Below are positions 45,778-55,590 of a DNA stretch of 64,000 nucleotides, piece by piece (the first letter of the stretch is position 1; every line of letters begins with the position of its first letter). A model generated the notes under the pieces. The model was not told the origin of the DNA. It searched no databases and saw only the letters and a program-made list of their open reading frames with translations. The DNA is from Mycolicibacterium elephantis DSM 44368. Lineage in GTDB: Bacteria; Actinomycetota; Actinomycetes; Mycobacteriales; Mycobacteriaceae. The translations under genes were made by a program, and so were the position numbers. The DNA lies in contig NZ_ATDN01000007.1 in assembly GCF_004014805.1 (NCBI RefSeq), positions 1 to 64,000 of the forward strand. The letters are read 5' to 3'.

Positions 45778-48700
45778 GGCGGGTCCACCCAGGCGACCTG
45801 GATCAGCTGGTGGCCGTCGCCGCGGGTGATCAGCGTTCCCCTGCCGGGCGGCAGCGGTGCCGGCCGGACGGCACCCAGCAGCACACCCTCCTCCGGGTCG
45901 GCGCTCAGCATCAAACCGCTGCAGCCCGGCTCACGCAGCCGGGCCAGCACCGGGTCGAACATCGCCCGCGCAGCACCGCTGGACCGACGCGCCACGATCA
46001 CATGCAGGCCGAGATCCTTGGCGTACGGCAGGAAGTCGGCGAGCGGGGTCAAGGGGTTTCCCGTCGATGTGGCCACCAGGTCGTAGTCGTCGACGACGAC
46101 GTAGAGGTGTGGACCCGTCCACCACGACCTGTTACGCAACTGCTGCTGCGTGACGTTCTCCCCCGGCATCCGGGCCTCCAGACGAGCCAGCAGCGACCGC
46201 AGACGCGACGTCAGCGCGGCCGGCGACGCGGCGTAGCCGGCGAGGTGTTCGGATTCCACGACGCCGAGCAGCGAACGGCGGAAGTCGACGATCTCGATCT
46301 GTGCCTGCTCGGGGCTCGCACCGCAGATGATCTGATGGCAGAGCAGCCGCAGCACCGACGTCTTACCCGACTCCACCTCGCCGAGCACCAGCAGATGCGG
46401 CTGCGCGGCGAAATCGACTGTCACGGGCCTCAGTTCGCGCTCACCGATACCGAGGAGAAGGCGCGGGACGGCCGGCGGCTCACTGGTGGGCGCGACGGCG
46501 TCGGACAGCCCGATACGGTCGGGCAGCAGTTCGACCGCAGGTGCGCACCGACTGCCGTACCGGTCCCGCAGCCGCGCGACACCGGCCGCGACCGCCTCGC
46601 CGAGGCCGTCCACCGTCGCGCGACCGTCGAACCGCGGCAATGCGATCAGCATCTCGCGGCCGTCTGCGGTGACACCGCGCCCTGGCCCCGCCGTGCCGAG
46701 TAGGCGCGCCCGCTTGCGGTCCATCTCCGACTCGGCCGGTTCCCCGAGCCGCAACTCGATGCGCGTCGCGATCTGATCCTTCAACGCGGGCCGCAGCTCC
46801 GCCCACCGGGAAGCCGTGACGACGACGTGGACGCCGTAGGAAAGACCGTGTGCGGCAAGGGCGGTGATCGGGCCTTCGAGAGCGTCGAACTCCTGACGCA
46901 GGGTGGCCCACCCGTCGACGACCAGGAACACGTCGCCGAACAAGTCCTCCCGAAGGGCCGGGTCGCAGGCGGCGTGTCGCGCGCGGTAGTCGGCCACCGA
47001 GTCGATGCCCAGCCGGGTGAACCGTTCCTCTCGGGCGCGGATGACCGACTCCATGACGGCGACCGTGCGACGGCACAGCGCGACGTCCCGTCGGCCCGCC
47101 ACCGTGCCCACATGCGGCAGATCGCGCAGCGACGACAGGGCTCCGCCGCCGAAATCCAGGCAGTAGAACCCGGCCTCGGCCGGGTCGTTCGACTCCGCCA
47201 GTGCCAGCATCATCGTGCGCAGCGCCGTCGACTTGCCGGACCGTGGGGCGCCGACGATCGCCACATTGCCCGCGGCGCCGGACAGGTCGACGGTCAGCAC
47301 GTCGTGACGTTGCTCAAAAGGCTTGTCCACCAGACCGAGCGGTGCCCGCAGCCCGCCCATGCCGCCGAGCAGCATGTCGAGCGTCGGCGAGTCCACCAAC
47401 GGTGGCAACCACACTTGATGTGCCGCGGTTCCGCGCCCGGCCAACCGGTCCAACACCGTATCGAGCACCGTGCGTCCTTGGGCCTGCCTCTCGGTGTTCT
47501 CGGCGACAGCTACAGCGACAGCGGCGCGGGGCGTCGGGTCGGCGGTGAACACCCGCGGCAGAAGCGGTTCCCCGTCGTCGTCGGCCGCCGCTCGATCGGC
47601 GGCGCCGGAGACGAACGCCGTCTGGAACCGGGTCAGGTCGCCCGAGGTCGTCTTGAGGTAGGCCGCGCCCGGCCTGCTCGGCAGGTGGTAGGCGTCGGGC
47701 ACGCCGAGCACGATGCGGGATTCGGCGGCGGAGAACGTCTTGAGGCAGATCCGGTACGAGAGGTGGGTTTCCAGGCCGCGCAACCTGCCCTCGTCGAGGC
47801 GCTGACTGGCCAACAGCAGGTGCATGCCCAGCGAGCGGCCGAGCCGGCCGATCGCCACGAACAGCTCGGCGAAGTCGGGATGTTGGCTCAGCAGCTCGGA
47901 GAACTCGTCGACGACGACGAACAAGGCGGGCAACGGCGGAAGCGGCGCACCGTGCGCGCGGGCACGGTCGTAGTCGGCGACGTTCGCGAATCCACCTGCC
48001 GCCCGCAGCACTTCCTGGCGACGGTGCATCTCTCCGGCGAGCGCATCGCTCATCCGGCTGACGAGGTGTTCCTCCTCCGCGAGGTTGGTGATGATCGCGG
48101 CGACGTGCCGTACCCGATGCATCCCGAGAAAGGTTGCGCCACCCTTGAAGTCGACGAGCGCGAAGTTCAGCGCCTCGGGTGGGTGGGCCGCGGCCATTCC
48201 CAGCACCAGCGTGCGGAGGAACTCCGACTTACCCGAACCGGTCGCGCCCACGCACAGCCCGTGTGGGCCCATGCCGTTCTGCGCGGCCTCGTTGATGTCG
48301 AGGTACACCGGAGATCCGTCCTCGGCGACGCCGATGGGAATCGGCTTGATGCGCCTGCCGCGAGTCGACGCCCATTGCCGCTCGGGGTCGATGCGACGGG
48401 GATCGTCGATGCCCATCAGATCCAACCAGCCTCGGACCGGATCGGAGTGGGGCGCACGGTCGGATGCCATGGCGAGGCGATGACGCGCCAGGCGTCGCGC
48501 GCACACGACCGCCTGGCTCCGCGACAGCGAATCGGGACGTGCGAGGTCGTCGACATGCAGGCGCAGCCCGTCCGCGTTCCCGGCCGGCCCGGCGCCTACC
48601 TCGATGACGGTGACCTCGCCGTCGAGCTCTGCGTTGTCGGAAGCCGTTGTCGCGCCGCCGTCGAAGACCACCACGGACCACGAAGGGCACGGGTGATGCT

Positions 48701-49496
48701 TGTAGTGCGGCAGCCACTTGAGCCAGTCCCACTCGTCGCGGGTGCCGGGGCCGACCGCCGCGGTTACGGCAAGGTCGCCGGGTGCATGGGCGACGACAAG
48801 CTGGCAGAGCATGGCCCGGATCAGCGCACGGGCGGTTTCGGCATCACCGTCGACGCTCACCACCCGGTGCTCGCACAGCCTCACCACAAGCGGTACATCG
48901 GTGACGGTCGCGCGCCGAGAGATCATCCGGCGCACCGCATCGACGGTGACGGGATCGCGCTCTTCCGTGGCGGCCGGCGCGGGCGTCACCAGCGCGGTGC
49001 ACAGGGGCTGCTCGCCGATCCCGATCCGGACATGGCCGAAGTCGGCGTCCTCGCCTCTGCGCTCCCACATCCGCGGGCCGCCGGCGAGCGTCCACAGTGT
49101 GTCGGGGTCCGGGTGGTGCCACCACAGCGACCGGTGCTGGCCTGCGGCGGCCTGTGCGATCGCGGTCTCCAGCGTGTCGAGGTATCGCAGATAGCTCTGC
49201 CGATCCCGGATGAGCTCGGCGGAGCGGTTCGCGCCACGCGCACCGTAGGCCACAGTGCCGAGCACGGAAACCAGCATCATCACCGGAAAGAACAAGAACA
49301 TCGGATTGCGCCCGCCGACGCCGGACCTGAAATAGAAGACCATCATGCCGACGGCTGCCACCAGCAGGGCTAGCGGCATCAGGCGAGCAAGCGGGTTCAC
49401 CGGCGCCGCCTTGGGCACCTGCGGCGGGGCCTCGACGACCAGGTCACCGGATGCCATCGGCGGCACCGGAAGTCGCCCTTCGCGAACAAACTCCAT
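45774..49496 (-). CDS. eccC4: ESX-4 FtsK/SpoIIIE-type ATPase EccC4
   Basis: 1240 residues from the ATG at 49496. Two N-terminal transmembrane helices (about 35-75, LMPLALLVAAVGMMVFYF and FLFFPVMMLVSVLGTVAYG) precede three FtsK-like ATPase domains with P-loops GATGSGKSE (about 420), GAPRSGKST (about 752) and GEVESGKTS (about 1043). It is the motor that recognises EsxT/EsxU-type substrates. The gene is one uninterrupted chain, unlike split EccCa/EccCb of ESX-1. Divergent from eccD4; the ATG is 8 nt after the SigM-type -10, so probably leaderless. The frame is open upstream but runs through the promoter. Confidence 0.96.
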   Translation of the reverse strand: MEFVREGRLPVPPMASGDLVVEAPPQVPKAAPVNPLARLMPLALLVAAVGMMVFYFRSGVGGRNPMFLFFPVMMLVSVLGTVAYGARGANRSAELIRDRQSYLRYLDTLETAIAQAAAGQHRSLWWHHPDPDTLWTLAGGPRMWERRGEDADFGHVRIGIGEQPLCTALVTPAPAATEERDPVTVDAVRRMISRRATVTDVPLVVRLCEHRVVSVDGDAETARALIRAMLCQLVVAHAPGDLAVTAAVGPGTRDEWDWLKWLPHYKHHPCPSWSVVVFDGGATTASDNAELDGEVTVIEVGAGPAGNADGLRLHVDDLARPDSLSRSQAVVCARRLARHRLAMASDRAPHSDPVRGWLDLMGIDDPRRIDPERQWASTRGRRIKPIPIGVAEDGSPVYLDINEAAQNGMGPHGLCVGATGSGKSEFLRTLVLGMAAAHPPEALNFALVDFKGGATFLGMHRVRHVAAIITNLAEEEHLVSRMSDALAGEMHRRQEVLRAAGGFANVADYDRARAHGAPLPPLPALFVVVDEFSELLSQHPDFAELFVAIGRLGRSLGMHLLLASQRLDEGRLRGLETHLSYRICLKTFSAAESRIVLGVPDAYHLPSRPGAAYLKTTSGDLTRFQTAFVSGAADRAAADDDGEPLLPRVFTADPTPRAAVAVAVAENTERQAQGRTVLDTVLDRLAGRGTAAHQVWLPPLVDSPTLDMLLGGMGGLRAPLGLVDKPFEQRHDVLTVDLSGAAGNVAIVGAPRSGKSTALRTMMLALAESNDPAEAGFYCLDFGGGALSSLRDLPHVGTVAGRRDVALCRRTVAVMESVIRAREERFTRLGIDSVADYRARHAACDPALREDLFGDVFLVVDGWATLRQEFDALEGPITALAAHGLSYGVHVVVTASRWAELRPALKDQIATRIELRLGEPAESEMDRKRARLLGTAGPGRGVTADGREMLIALPRFDGRATVDGLGEAVAAGVARLRDRYGSRCAPAVELLPDRIGLSDAVAPTSEPPAVPRLLLGIGERELRPVTVDFAAQPHLLVLGEVESGKTSVLRLLCHQIICGASPEQAQIEIVDFRRSLLGVVESEHLAGYAASPAALTSRLRSLLARLEARMPGENVTQQQLRNRSWWTGPHLYVVVDDYDLVATSTGNPLTPLADFLPYAKDLGLHVIVARRSSGAARAMFDPVLARLREPGCSGLMLSADPEEGVLLGAVRPAPLPPGRGTLITRGDGHQLIQVAWVDPP

Positions 49497-49504
49497 CGCA
49501 CATT

Positions 49505-49531
49505 GGACGCCGTGAACGCCGGTTCGGTTCC
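49505..49531 (-). promoter_or_regulatory. SigM-type promoter of eccC4
   Basis: Minus-strand GGAAC (49531-49527), 17 bp, CGTCC (49509-49505), ATG 8 nt later. Same layout as the promoter before the EspC-like gene. No similar plus-strand motif was found for eccD4. Confidence 0.75.
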
Positions 49532-49616
49532 ATCCCCAGCCCCAAGAAATTGGCGCGCGTGCGAGTCCGTCGGCGGGGTTACGGTGACCGTGCGCGGCGA
49601 ACTGCGGGGGGACGCG

Positions 49617-50945
49617 ATGCGAAATGGACTGTGCCGACTGACCGTTCAGCACGATCGGGATGACGGCTTTCACGAGGTGGACCTCGCGCTGCCATGCGGC
49701 ATCCGGCTGTGTCAACTGATGCCGTCGATCGTGGACCTGGCACACGGTGCGATCGCGGCCGAGACCGGTATCCGGTGGCGGCTCGTGCGAATCGACGGCG
49801 CTCCGCTGGACGAGTCGATGACGCTGGAACAGAACGACATCGACGACGGCGCGATGCTGCTGCTAACGACCGCCGCGCCACCGGCGCCGGTATGGTCACC
49901 GGGCGATGTCGGCCTGCTCGCCGCCCAGCTCACCGAATCCGGCGAGCCCTCGACGCTGCTCCCCGTGACGGGTGCTCTCGCCGCGGCAACGCTGTCCGCC
50001 GCCGCGCTGGGGTGGCCGGGCACGTCGACGACTTCCCGTTTGGTCACGGCGGCAGGGGTGGCGGTCGTCGCGGCGGTGGCTGCGGTCGTGACCGACCGGG
50101 CGCACACCGGCGGCGCGGTGGCGTCGGCGTTGAGCGTGACAGCGGTGATGTTCGCCGCCGCAACCGGATACGTCGCGGTACCTGCCGGCCCGGCCGCCGC
50201 GCATGTTCTGCTGTCCTCGGCGGCAGCGCTGTCGATGTCGACGGTGCTGCTGCGCCTGACCCGATGCGCGACGGTGTGGTTGACGACGATCGCCACGACC
50301 GCCGCGTTGACCGCCGCGGTGACGGGAGCCGCGGCCGGGTGGCGTCTTCCGCCGTCCACGATCGGCGCCTCGCTCGCCGCCGTATCGCTCGCGGCGATGG
50401 CACTGGCGCCACGAATCTCGATGTTGGTGACCGGAGTCGGCCCCGCGCCGCCGGGCGACGAAGAGCAGGTCATCGACGGGGATCGGGTGTCGCAGGCGCA
50501 CCGGGCGTTGACGGGGATGGTCGTCGGCACCACGGCGACTGCGACACTCGGCTGCGCGCTGCTCACGTTCGAAGCGCTGGCCGGCCACACGGCGAAGCTC
50601 AACTCCGCACTGTTCGTCGCCGTCATGGCCGTCGTGTTGCTGCTGCGGACGCGCACACACGTCGATCCAACGAGGCGCACCGCGCTCGGAGTCGGGGGAA
50701 TCGTTCTGGCAGCGTGTTGTTTCGCGATCGCCGCCGCCGCGATGCCCGCGCAGTCACACTGGCTCAGCCTGCTGGCCGCCGCGGCGGGCGCAGCGGGGTT
50801 GGGCCGGTCGATCGGGCTGACCCCCGGCCCCCTGCTGCGCCGTGCGGTCGAGGTCGCCGAGTACGTCGCTGTCGCCGCCGTCGTACCGCTGGCCTGCTGG
50901 GTCGCCGGCGTCTACGGCGGGGTGCGCGCCATGGGTCTGGCATGA
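49617..50945 (+). CDS. eccD4: ESX-4 membrane channel protein EccD4
   Basis: 442 residues from an ATG at 49617 with GGGGGGA 5 nt before it. A ubiquitin-like N-terminal domain (CRLTVQHDRDDGFHEVDLALPCGIRLCQLMPSIVDLA...) is followed by about eleven transmembrane helices from residue 110 on, starting GALAAATLSAAALG. EccD dimers line the ESX membrane pore. The stop overlaps the mycP4 start (ATGA). Confidence 0.93.
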   Translation: MRNGLCRLTVQHDRDDGFHEVDLALPCGIRLCQLMPSIVDLAHGAIAAETGIRWRLVRIDGAPLDESMTLEQNDIDDGAMLLLTTAAPPAPVWSPGDVGLLAAQLTESGEPSTLLPVTGALAAATLSAAALGWPGTSTTSRLVTAAGVAVVAAVAAVVTDRAHTGGAVASALSVTAVMFAAATGYVAVPAGPAAAHVLLSSAAALSMSTVLLRLTRCATVWLTTIATTAALTAAVTGAAAGWRLPPSTIGASLAAVSLAAMALAPRISMLVTGVGPAPPGDEEQVIDGDRVSQAHRALTGMVVGTTATATLGCALLTFEALAGHTAKLNSALFVAVMAVVLLLRTRTHVDPTRRTALGVGGIVLAACCFAIAAAAMPAQSHWLSLLAAAAGAAGLGRSIGLTPGPLLRRAVEVAEYVAVAAVVPLACWVAGVYGGVRAMGLA

Positions 50946-52282
50946 GAGCCACGCGGCTGCTGCTCACGGTGTGGTTGGTCGTGCTGCCGGTGTGCACGGC
51001 AGCACCTGCGGCGGCGGTGAACCCGCCCGCGGTCGACGACTCGCTGCTCCCCCGCGCGGCCTCACCCGCGCCGCCGCAGCCCACCCGGCAACATGAGCCC
51101 TGCGTGTCGCCGGCGCACACAACCGAGCCGACCGAGACAGCACAGCTCAAAGACCTTGGCTTGCCGTCGGTGTGGCAGCTGACCCGCGGCGGCGGGCAGA
51201 CGGTCGCGGTGATCGACACCGGGGTGTCACGACACCGGCTGCTGCCCCACCTCGTCCCCGGCGGGGACTATGTGTCAAGCGGCGACGGCACCGAGGACTG
51301 CGACGGTCACGGCACGGTCGTGGCCGGCATCGTCGGCGCCGCAGGAGACGGCGCGTTTCAGGGTGTCGCACCCGACGCCACGATCATCGGTATCCGCCAG
51401 TCCAGCACCAAGTTCCGTGCCGCCGACGACACCACCGGCTCGGGGTTCGGCGACGTCGACACCCTCGCCAAGGCGGTCCGCACCGCCGCCGACATGGGCG
51501 CCACGGTGATCAACGTGTCCTCGGTCGCGTGCCTGCCCGCCGAGGACGCGCTGGACGACCGCGCTCTGGGCGCGGCGCTGGCCTACGCCGTCGACGTGAA
51601 GAACGCCGTCGTCGTCGCCGCGGCCGGAAACGTCGGCGGCCCAGGACAATGCCCGCAGCAGAACCCGGTGGACCCCGCGTGGGCGGGCCGTCCCGATTGG
51701 GCCGACGTGCGGGTGGTGGTCAGCCCGGCGTGGTACGACGACTACGTGTTGACGGTGGGGTCGGTGGGCCCCGACGGTGCTCCGTCGGAGTTCAGCTTGG
51801 CAGGCCCCTGGGTCGATGTCGCCGCTCCCGGTGAAGCGATCGTGTCGCTGGATCCCGATGGGGAGGGGCTCGTCGACGAAATGCCCACGGCCGGCGGCGC
51901 AACCCCGATCGCGGGCACGAGCTATGCCGCTCCGGTGGTGACGGGAGTCGCCGCGCTGCTGCGGTCGCGCTCACCTCAGCTGACGGCGCGACAGGTCATG
52001 CAGCGCATCGAAGACACCGCGCGCAAACCCGCCGGCGGCTGGAATCCTGTTGTCGGGCATGGAATCGTCGACCCGGTCGCCGCCGTGACCGGAAACCCCG
52101 CACCGCGACCCAACCCGGATATCCCGCCGCCACGTCGGGTGTCGGTCCCGGCCGCCGACCCGCCGGACGCGCGGCCCGGACGGATCGCGCTGCGCGGTGC
52201 GGCGATCTGTGTGGCGATGTCGGCGGCCCTGATCGCGGTGACACGGTTACGACGGCGGCCCCAGGCTGTCGCGCACGACTGA
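50942..52282 (+). CDS. mycP4: ESX-4 mycosin serine protease MycP4
   Basis: 446 residues. Signal peptide (RLLLTVWLVVLPVCTAAPAAA), subtilisin domain with Asp in VAVIDTGVS, His in CDGHGTVVAG, oxyanion Asn in AAAGNVGG and Ser in IAGTSYAAPVV, then a proline-rich linker and a C-terminal anchor (AAICVAMSAALIAV) with a basic end. Periplasmic subtilase that caps and stabilises the ESX complex. The last 36 nt overlap convergent eccB4. Confidence 0.95.
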   Translation: MRATRLLLTVWLVVLPVCTAAPAAAVNPPAVDDSLLPRAASPAPPQPTRQHEPCVSPAHTTEPTETAQLKDLGLPSVWQLTRGGGQTVAVIDTGVSRHRLLPHLVPGGDYVSSGDGTEDCDGHGTVVAGIVGAAGDGAFQGVAPDATIIGIRQSSTKFRAADDTTGSGFGDVDTLAKAVRTAADMGATVINVSSVACLPAEDALDDRALGAALAYAVDVKNAVVVAAAGNVGGPGQCPQQNPVDPAWAGRPDWADVRVVVSPAWYDDYVLTVGSVGPDGAPSEFSLAGPWVDVAAPGEAIVSLDPDGEGLVDEMPTAGGATPIAGTSYAAPVVTGVAALLRSRSPQLTARQVMQRIEDTARKPAGGWNPVVGHGIVDPVAAVTGNPAPRPNPDIPPPRRVSVPAADPPDARPGRIALRGAAICVAMSAALIAVTRLRRRPQAVAHD

Positions 52283-53641
52283 GGCGGCCGCGACGCTGAG
52301 TTCCGGTCCGCGTGGCAGCCCGGCGAGCACAGGCCACGGCGCGGGCACCGGCGCATCGGGCAGCCCGAGGCGCTCCGCGGCGTCGGCGTCATGCACCCCG
52401 AACACCACGCCGGAGCCGTCGACGTAGTACAGCGCCCCGGTGTCCGCGCCTTCGCCCGTCACGCCGGAGGCCCTCACGTAGGCCGAGCGACCTCGTGGCA
52501 GGTAGCTGCGGTCGATTCCCGCACCCGCGTCGTCGGCCTGCGCCAGCGACGAGACCGCCTCGATATCGCCGACGGGGAGCGAATCACCCACCAGCACCGC
52601 ATGTTCCACGGATCGGGTCGAGGGCGACCACTTCCACCGCACGCACAGCACGGGTTCGTCGGACACTCCCCCGCGGTCGGGGAACCGGCCGACTGCAAGG
52701 TCGTCGACCACCGGCACGGACCCGATGACGCCCGGCTCGACATCGGCGATATCGCGCAGGCCCGCGGAGTAGCTGAACCGGATGAGGTCGGCGGCGGCCG
52801 CACCGATGCGCTGCACGCCGTCGCCGAGCACGACGTAGTACTCGGTCGAGTCCGCCTGCGGCAGTCGCACCACGGTGCCCACGGCGAGCCCGTGCAAGGT
52901 GGACGGTCCTGCTCTTCCGGCGTTCGCGATGACGGGAACCGCGAGTTCGGGGACCTCAGGCACCGCGTCGAGCAACGCCGGGGAGACGACGCGGGGCTTC
53001 ACCCCGTCGAGTTCGAACGCACGCACCACGGCGGGGTTGCGCAGGTCCACCCGTGCGCGCACCCCGTCGTAGAGCAGATATGTCGCTGCCGCGCCCTCCC
53101 CGCCTGCCACGACGAGGGCACTGCGAGAGGCATCCAGGTGTTCGACGTCGGCCCCGACGAGCACCGTGGTGGTCGACGCGGTGTCCTGGCACACGGTCCA
53201 GTCGGATTCCGTCGCATCGAGCGGCGGTGCCAACGTGTCCGGGGCGCCGGGAATGCCCACCAGCGCGCCCTTTTTCGCGGCGTCGACGGCGGCTGCGCTG
53301 ACCAGTTCCGGTGTGGCTGCCGTCCCGGCGACGAGCCGGGCGGAGGCGAGGTTGAGCGCGGGATGCGTGGTGTCGCCGATCCGCACGTACAGCGCGCCGG
53401 ACTCACGCACCATGACGATCGGCGCAGTGCCCAGCGCGCTCTTGGGTCCCAGGAACGCCAGGATCGCGCAGACGGCGACGGCGACGGCCGCCAGCACGCA
53501 GCCGGTGACCAGGGAAAGCGACTGTGCGCGTAGCGGATCGTCGAGCATCCGGACGTCACCGCGGACCAGGGCGTGCGTCATCCGCCGCACCAGGAAGCGG
53601 TAGCCGCTGAGCTGCAGTCTGGTCGTCGGGTCCCGAGCCAT
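52247..53641 (-). CDS. eccB4: ESX-4 protein EccB4
   Basis: 464 residues. The usual N-terminal cytosolic lead RDPTTRLQLSGYRFLVRRMTHALVRGD, one transmembrane helix (about 45-67, LVTGCVLAAVAVAVCAILAFLG) and a large periplasmic domain of R-repeats with two cysteines (CQDTAS, VLCVRW) likely disulphide-linked. Membrane component of the ESX core complex. Transcribed towards mycP4. Confidence 0.95.
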   Translation of the reverse strand: MARDPTTRLQLSGYRFLVRRMTHALVRGDVRMLDDPLRAQSLSLVTGCVLAAVAVAVCAILAFLGPKSALGTAPIVMVRESGALYVRIGDTTHPALNLASARLVAGTAATPELVSAAAVDAAKKGALVGIPGAPDTLAPPLDATESDWTVCQDTASTTTVLVGADVEHLDASRSALVVAGGEGAAATYLLYDGVRARVDLRNPAVVRAFELDGVKPRVVSPALLDAVPEVPELAVPVIANAGRAGPSTLHGLAVGTVVRLPQADSTEYYVVLGDGVQRIGAAAADLIRFSYSAGLRDIADVEPGVIGSVPVVDDLAVGRFPDRGGVSDEPVLCVRWKWSPSTRSVEHAVLVGDSLPVGDIEAVSSLAQADDAGAGIDRSYLPRGRSAYVRASGVTGEGADTGALYYVDGSGVVFGVHDADAAERLGLPDAPVPAPWPVLAGLPRGPELSVAAASVVRDSLGPPS

Positions 53642-53787
53642 TCCCCTCCCCCGCGACTCAGCCTAACGGCGGGACGGGAGCCCGGTTGTCACCGATTTCT
53701 TCGCCTTCTTCGCCGCCGAACGTGGGTTACCCGCACGCGAATGTGCCGGTTGGCGTGCGTCGACCCCACACTCGGCGCAAAAAGAGG

Positions 53788-54840
53788 TCAGCGCCAGCGG
53801 GCCCACACGTAGGGCACCAGGGCGCGCAGGAAGTCGAGATCGGGTCCGGGCTGGGCGTCGGCGAACGCCTGCTCGAAGTACTCCTCGGCGACCAGCAGGA
53901 TGCCCTCGGCGTACTCGCTGGTGAACGAGATGCTGCCGTAGTCGTCCATCAAGGCGCGGATGGTGCGGACGGTCTCGATACGGCGTTCGGCCCGCGTCCG
54001 GCGCAGATGATCGAGCACGAGCGCGCGATCGGCGGTGGTGGCGGTCGACAGCAGGTGCACGAGCGGCAGCGTGCGCTTGCCCTCGAAGAGGTCGCCGAGG
54101 ATCTCCTTGCCGTAGGTCTTCTCGTCGCCGAGCAGGTTCAGCAGATCGTCGCGGATCTGAAACGCCGCGCCGAAGTGGAAGCCGAACCGGACCAGCCCGG
54201 TCAGCTCCGCGGTGCCGCGGGAGCCGACGATGGCGCCCACCCGCAGCGGGTGAATCGTCGTGTACCAACAGGTTTTGTGCATGATGAGGTTGAGATAGTC
54301 CTCGGGGGTGACGTTCTCGACATTGTCGAGTTGCCAACCCACCTCCGTCGCCTGCCCCTCCAACGTGCGCAGCGCCATGGTGTCGAACTCACCCCACACC
54401 AGGTCGGCCAGATCGCGGTCCAGCCGTCGGGTCGCGCGCCGCAGCACCTGGCTCGCGACGATGGCCAGCCCGTCGCCCGCGTTCAGCGCCGCGGCCATGC
54501 CGTGGGTCGCCGCCAGCGTCGGTCGACCGCGGCGCATCTCGCTGCCGTCGGCGATGTCGTCGTGCACCAGAAAAGCGTTGTGCAGCAGTTCGATCGCGAC
54601 CGCGATGCCCAGCAGGTCGTTGGCGTCGCCGCCGAATGCCCGGCCTGCGGAGAGACACAGTGCGGGCCGAAGCGCCTTGCCGGGGCGCGACGGGTATTCC
54701 CGCATCGGGCCGTACAGCCATTGGACGGGCTCACCGTCGGGCATGGCGTCCAGCATCGAGCGTCGCACCGTGCGGGCCACCCGGCGAAGACGGGTCTCGA
54801 CTTCGGTGATGAGGTCCTGCCGTTCGGCGGCGTCCGTCAT
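53788..54840 (-). CDS. Polyprenyl (trans-isoprenyl) diphosphate synthase
   Basis: 350 residues, all-helical isoprenyl synthase. First aspartate-rich motif DDIAD at 94-98 preceded by VHDD; second motif DDLLN at 231-235, with the last Asp of DDxxD replaced by Asn, as in several short-chain synthases. GKALRPALCL (substrate phosphate binding) and GKRTLPLVHLL are present. Product probably GGPP or a similar chain; the residues before DDIAD (LLHNAFL) do not settle the length. Start overlaps the stop of the upstream gene (ATGA). Confidence 0.9.
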   Translation of the reverse strand: MTDAAERQDLITEVETRLRRVARTVRRSMLDAMPDGEPVQWLYGPMREYPSRPGKALRPALCLSAGRAFGGDANDLLGIAVAIELLHNAFLVHDDIADGSEMRRGRPTLAATHGMAAALNAGDGLAIVASQVLRRATRRLDRDLADLVWGEFDTMALRTLEGQATEVGWQLDNVENVTPEDYLNLIMHKTCWYTTIHPLRVGAIVGSRGTAELTGLVRFGFHFGAAFQIRDDLLNLLGDEKTYGKEILGDLFEGKRTLPLVHLLSTATTADRALVLDHLRRTRAERRIETVRTIRALMDDYGSISFTSEYAEGILLVAEEYFEQAFADAQPGPDLDFLRALVPYVWARWR

Positions 54841-55511
54841 GCGTCGCTGAAGCGCACGGTCAGCGCTATCGGCAGCCAGACGTCGGCGTGTCCGTCGGCC
54901 AGGAGCGTGCCGCGGTAACAGCCGGGTGCGACGTCGTCGCCGACGTCGACCTCCACCGTCACGCCGCGGCTGGAGCGGGCGAACATCGGCACCACATCGG
55001 GTTCGAAACGCACCACCGCCGAGGGGATGACCGTGCCGTCGTGCGACAGCAGATCGCTACAGCGCAGCCGCACCTTGCCCATGTCGGCCGCGCCACCGTT
55101 GTGCAGCCACACCTCCGTCGCGACCGCGCCGGGTTGCTCGGCGACAAGGACAAGCTGCCCACTGGAACTGGCGTTGGCCAGGTCGAGCCTGGCTTCGTCG
55201 GTAGATGCCGGCCCAGTTGCCGGCGCGGTCCCGGTGAGCGACCGCATGAGCTGATCGGCGACCTTCTGCCACGCCGACACCACCCGATCCACGTCGCGGC
55301 CTGCCGTCACGGCCGAGCCCCCGGACGCCGCGTCGCCGCCGTTCAACCCCTCCTCGGCCATGCGGACGAACCGGTTGACGACCTCCGTGGCGGCCCGAAA
55401 CCCGCGGGCCTGTACCGAGCTCAGCACCCTGGCGTTGGCGGCCGGATCGAACGCCGCGGCCCACGGCAGGTCAGCGATGCTTCCGTCGTCTCGAATCTGG
55501 TCGCTGACCAC
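54837..55511 (-). CDS. Uncharacterised protein coupled to the polyprenyl synthase
   Basis: 224 residues from a GTG at 55511 with GGGAGG 7 nt upstream; an upstream ATG-type start would add 14 poor residues. The N-terminal half is helical (FRAATEVVNRFVRMAEEGLNGG; VSAWQKVADQLMRSL), resembling phasin-type helices. The C-terminal 100 residues look like a beta-sandwich (TEVWLHNGGAADMGKVRLRCSDLLSHDG...PGCYRGTLLADGHADVWLPIALTV). The same two-part layout, with a final G-x-Y-x-G strand, is seen in the 253-residue protein at 56998. Function unknown. Confidence 0.72.
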   Translation of the reverse strand: MVSDQIRDDGSIADLPWAAAFDPAANARVLSSVQARGFRAATEVVNRFVRMAEEGLNGGDAASGGSAVTAGRDVDRVVSAWQKVADQLMRSLTGTAPATGPASTDEARLDLANASSSGQLVLVAEQPGAVATEVWLHNGGAADMGKVRLRCSDLLSHDGTVIPSAVVRFEPDVVPMFARSSRGVTVEVDVGDDVAPGCYRGTLLADGHADVWLPIALTVRFSDA

Positions 55512-55590
55512 TCGGATCCTCCCCGCATTCGGCCCGGCACCAGGGCCGCACAACGGTATGCTAAGGCGTTCGTTAGCGAGAGGCGGGGCA

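Noticed and set aside
49694..50941. Extension of mycP4 over eccD4
   Set aside because: Arg-rich shadow of eccD4; the signal peptide of MycP4 fixes the start at 50942.
53642..53787. SigM-type promoter before eccB4
   Set aside because: No GGAAC on the coding strand at suitable distance from a CGTC; only a weak GTGACAAC/TTAGGCT pair with wrong spacing.
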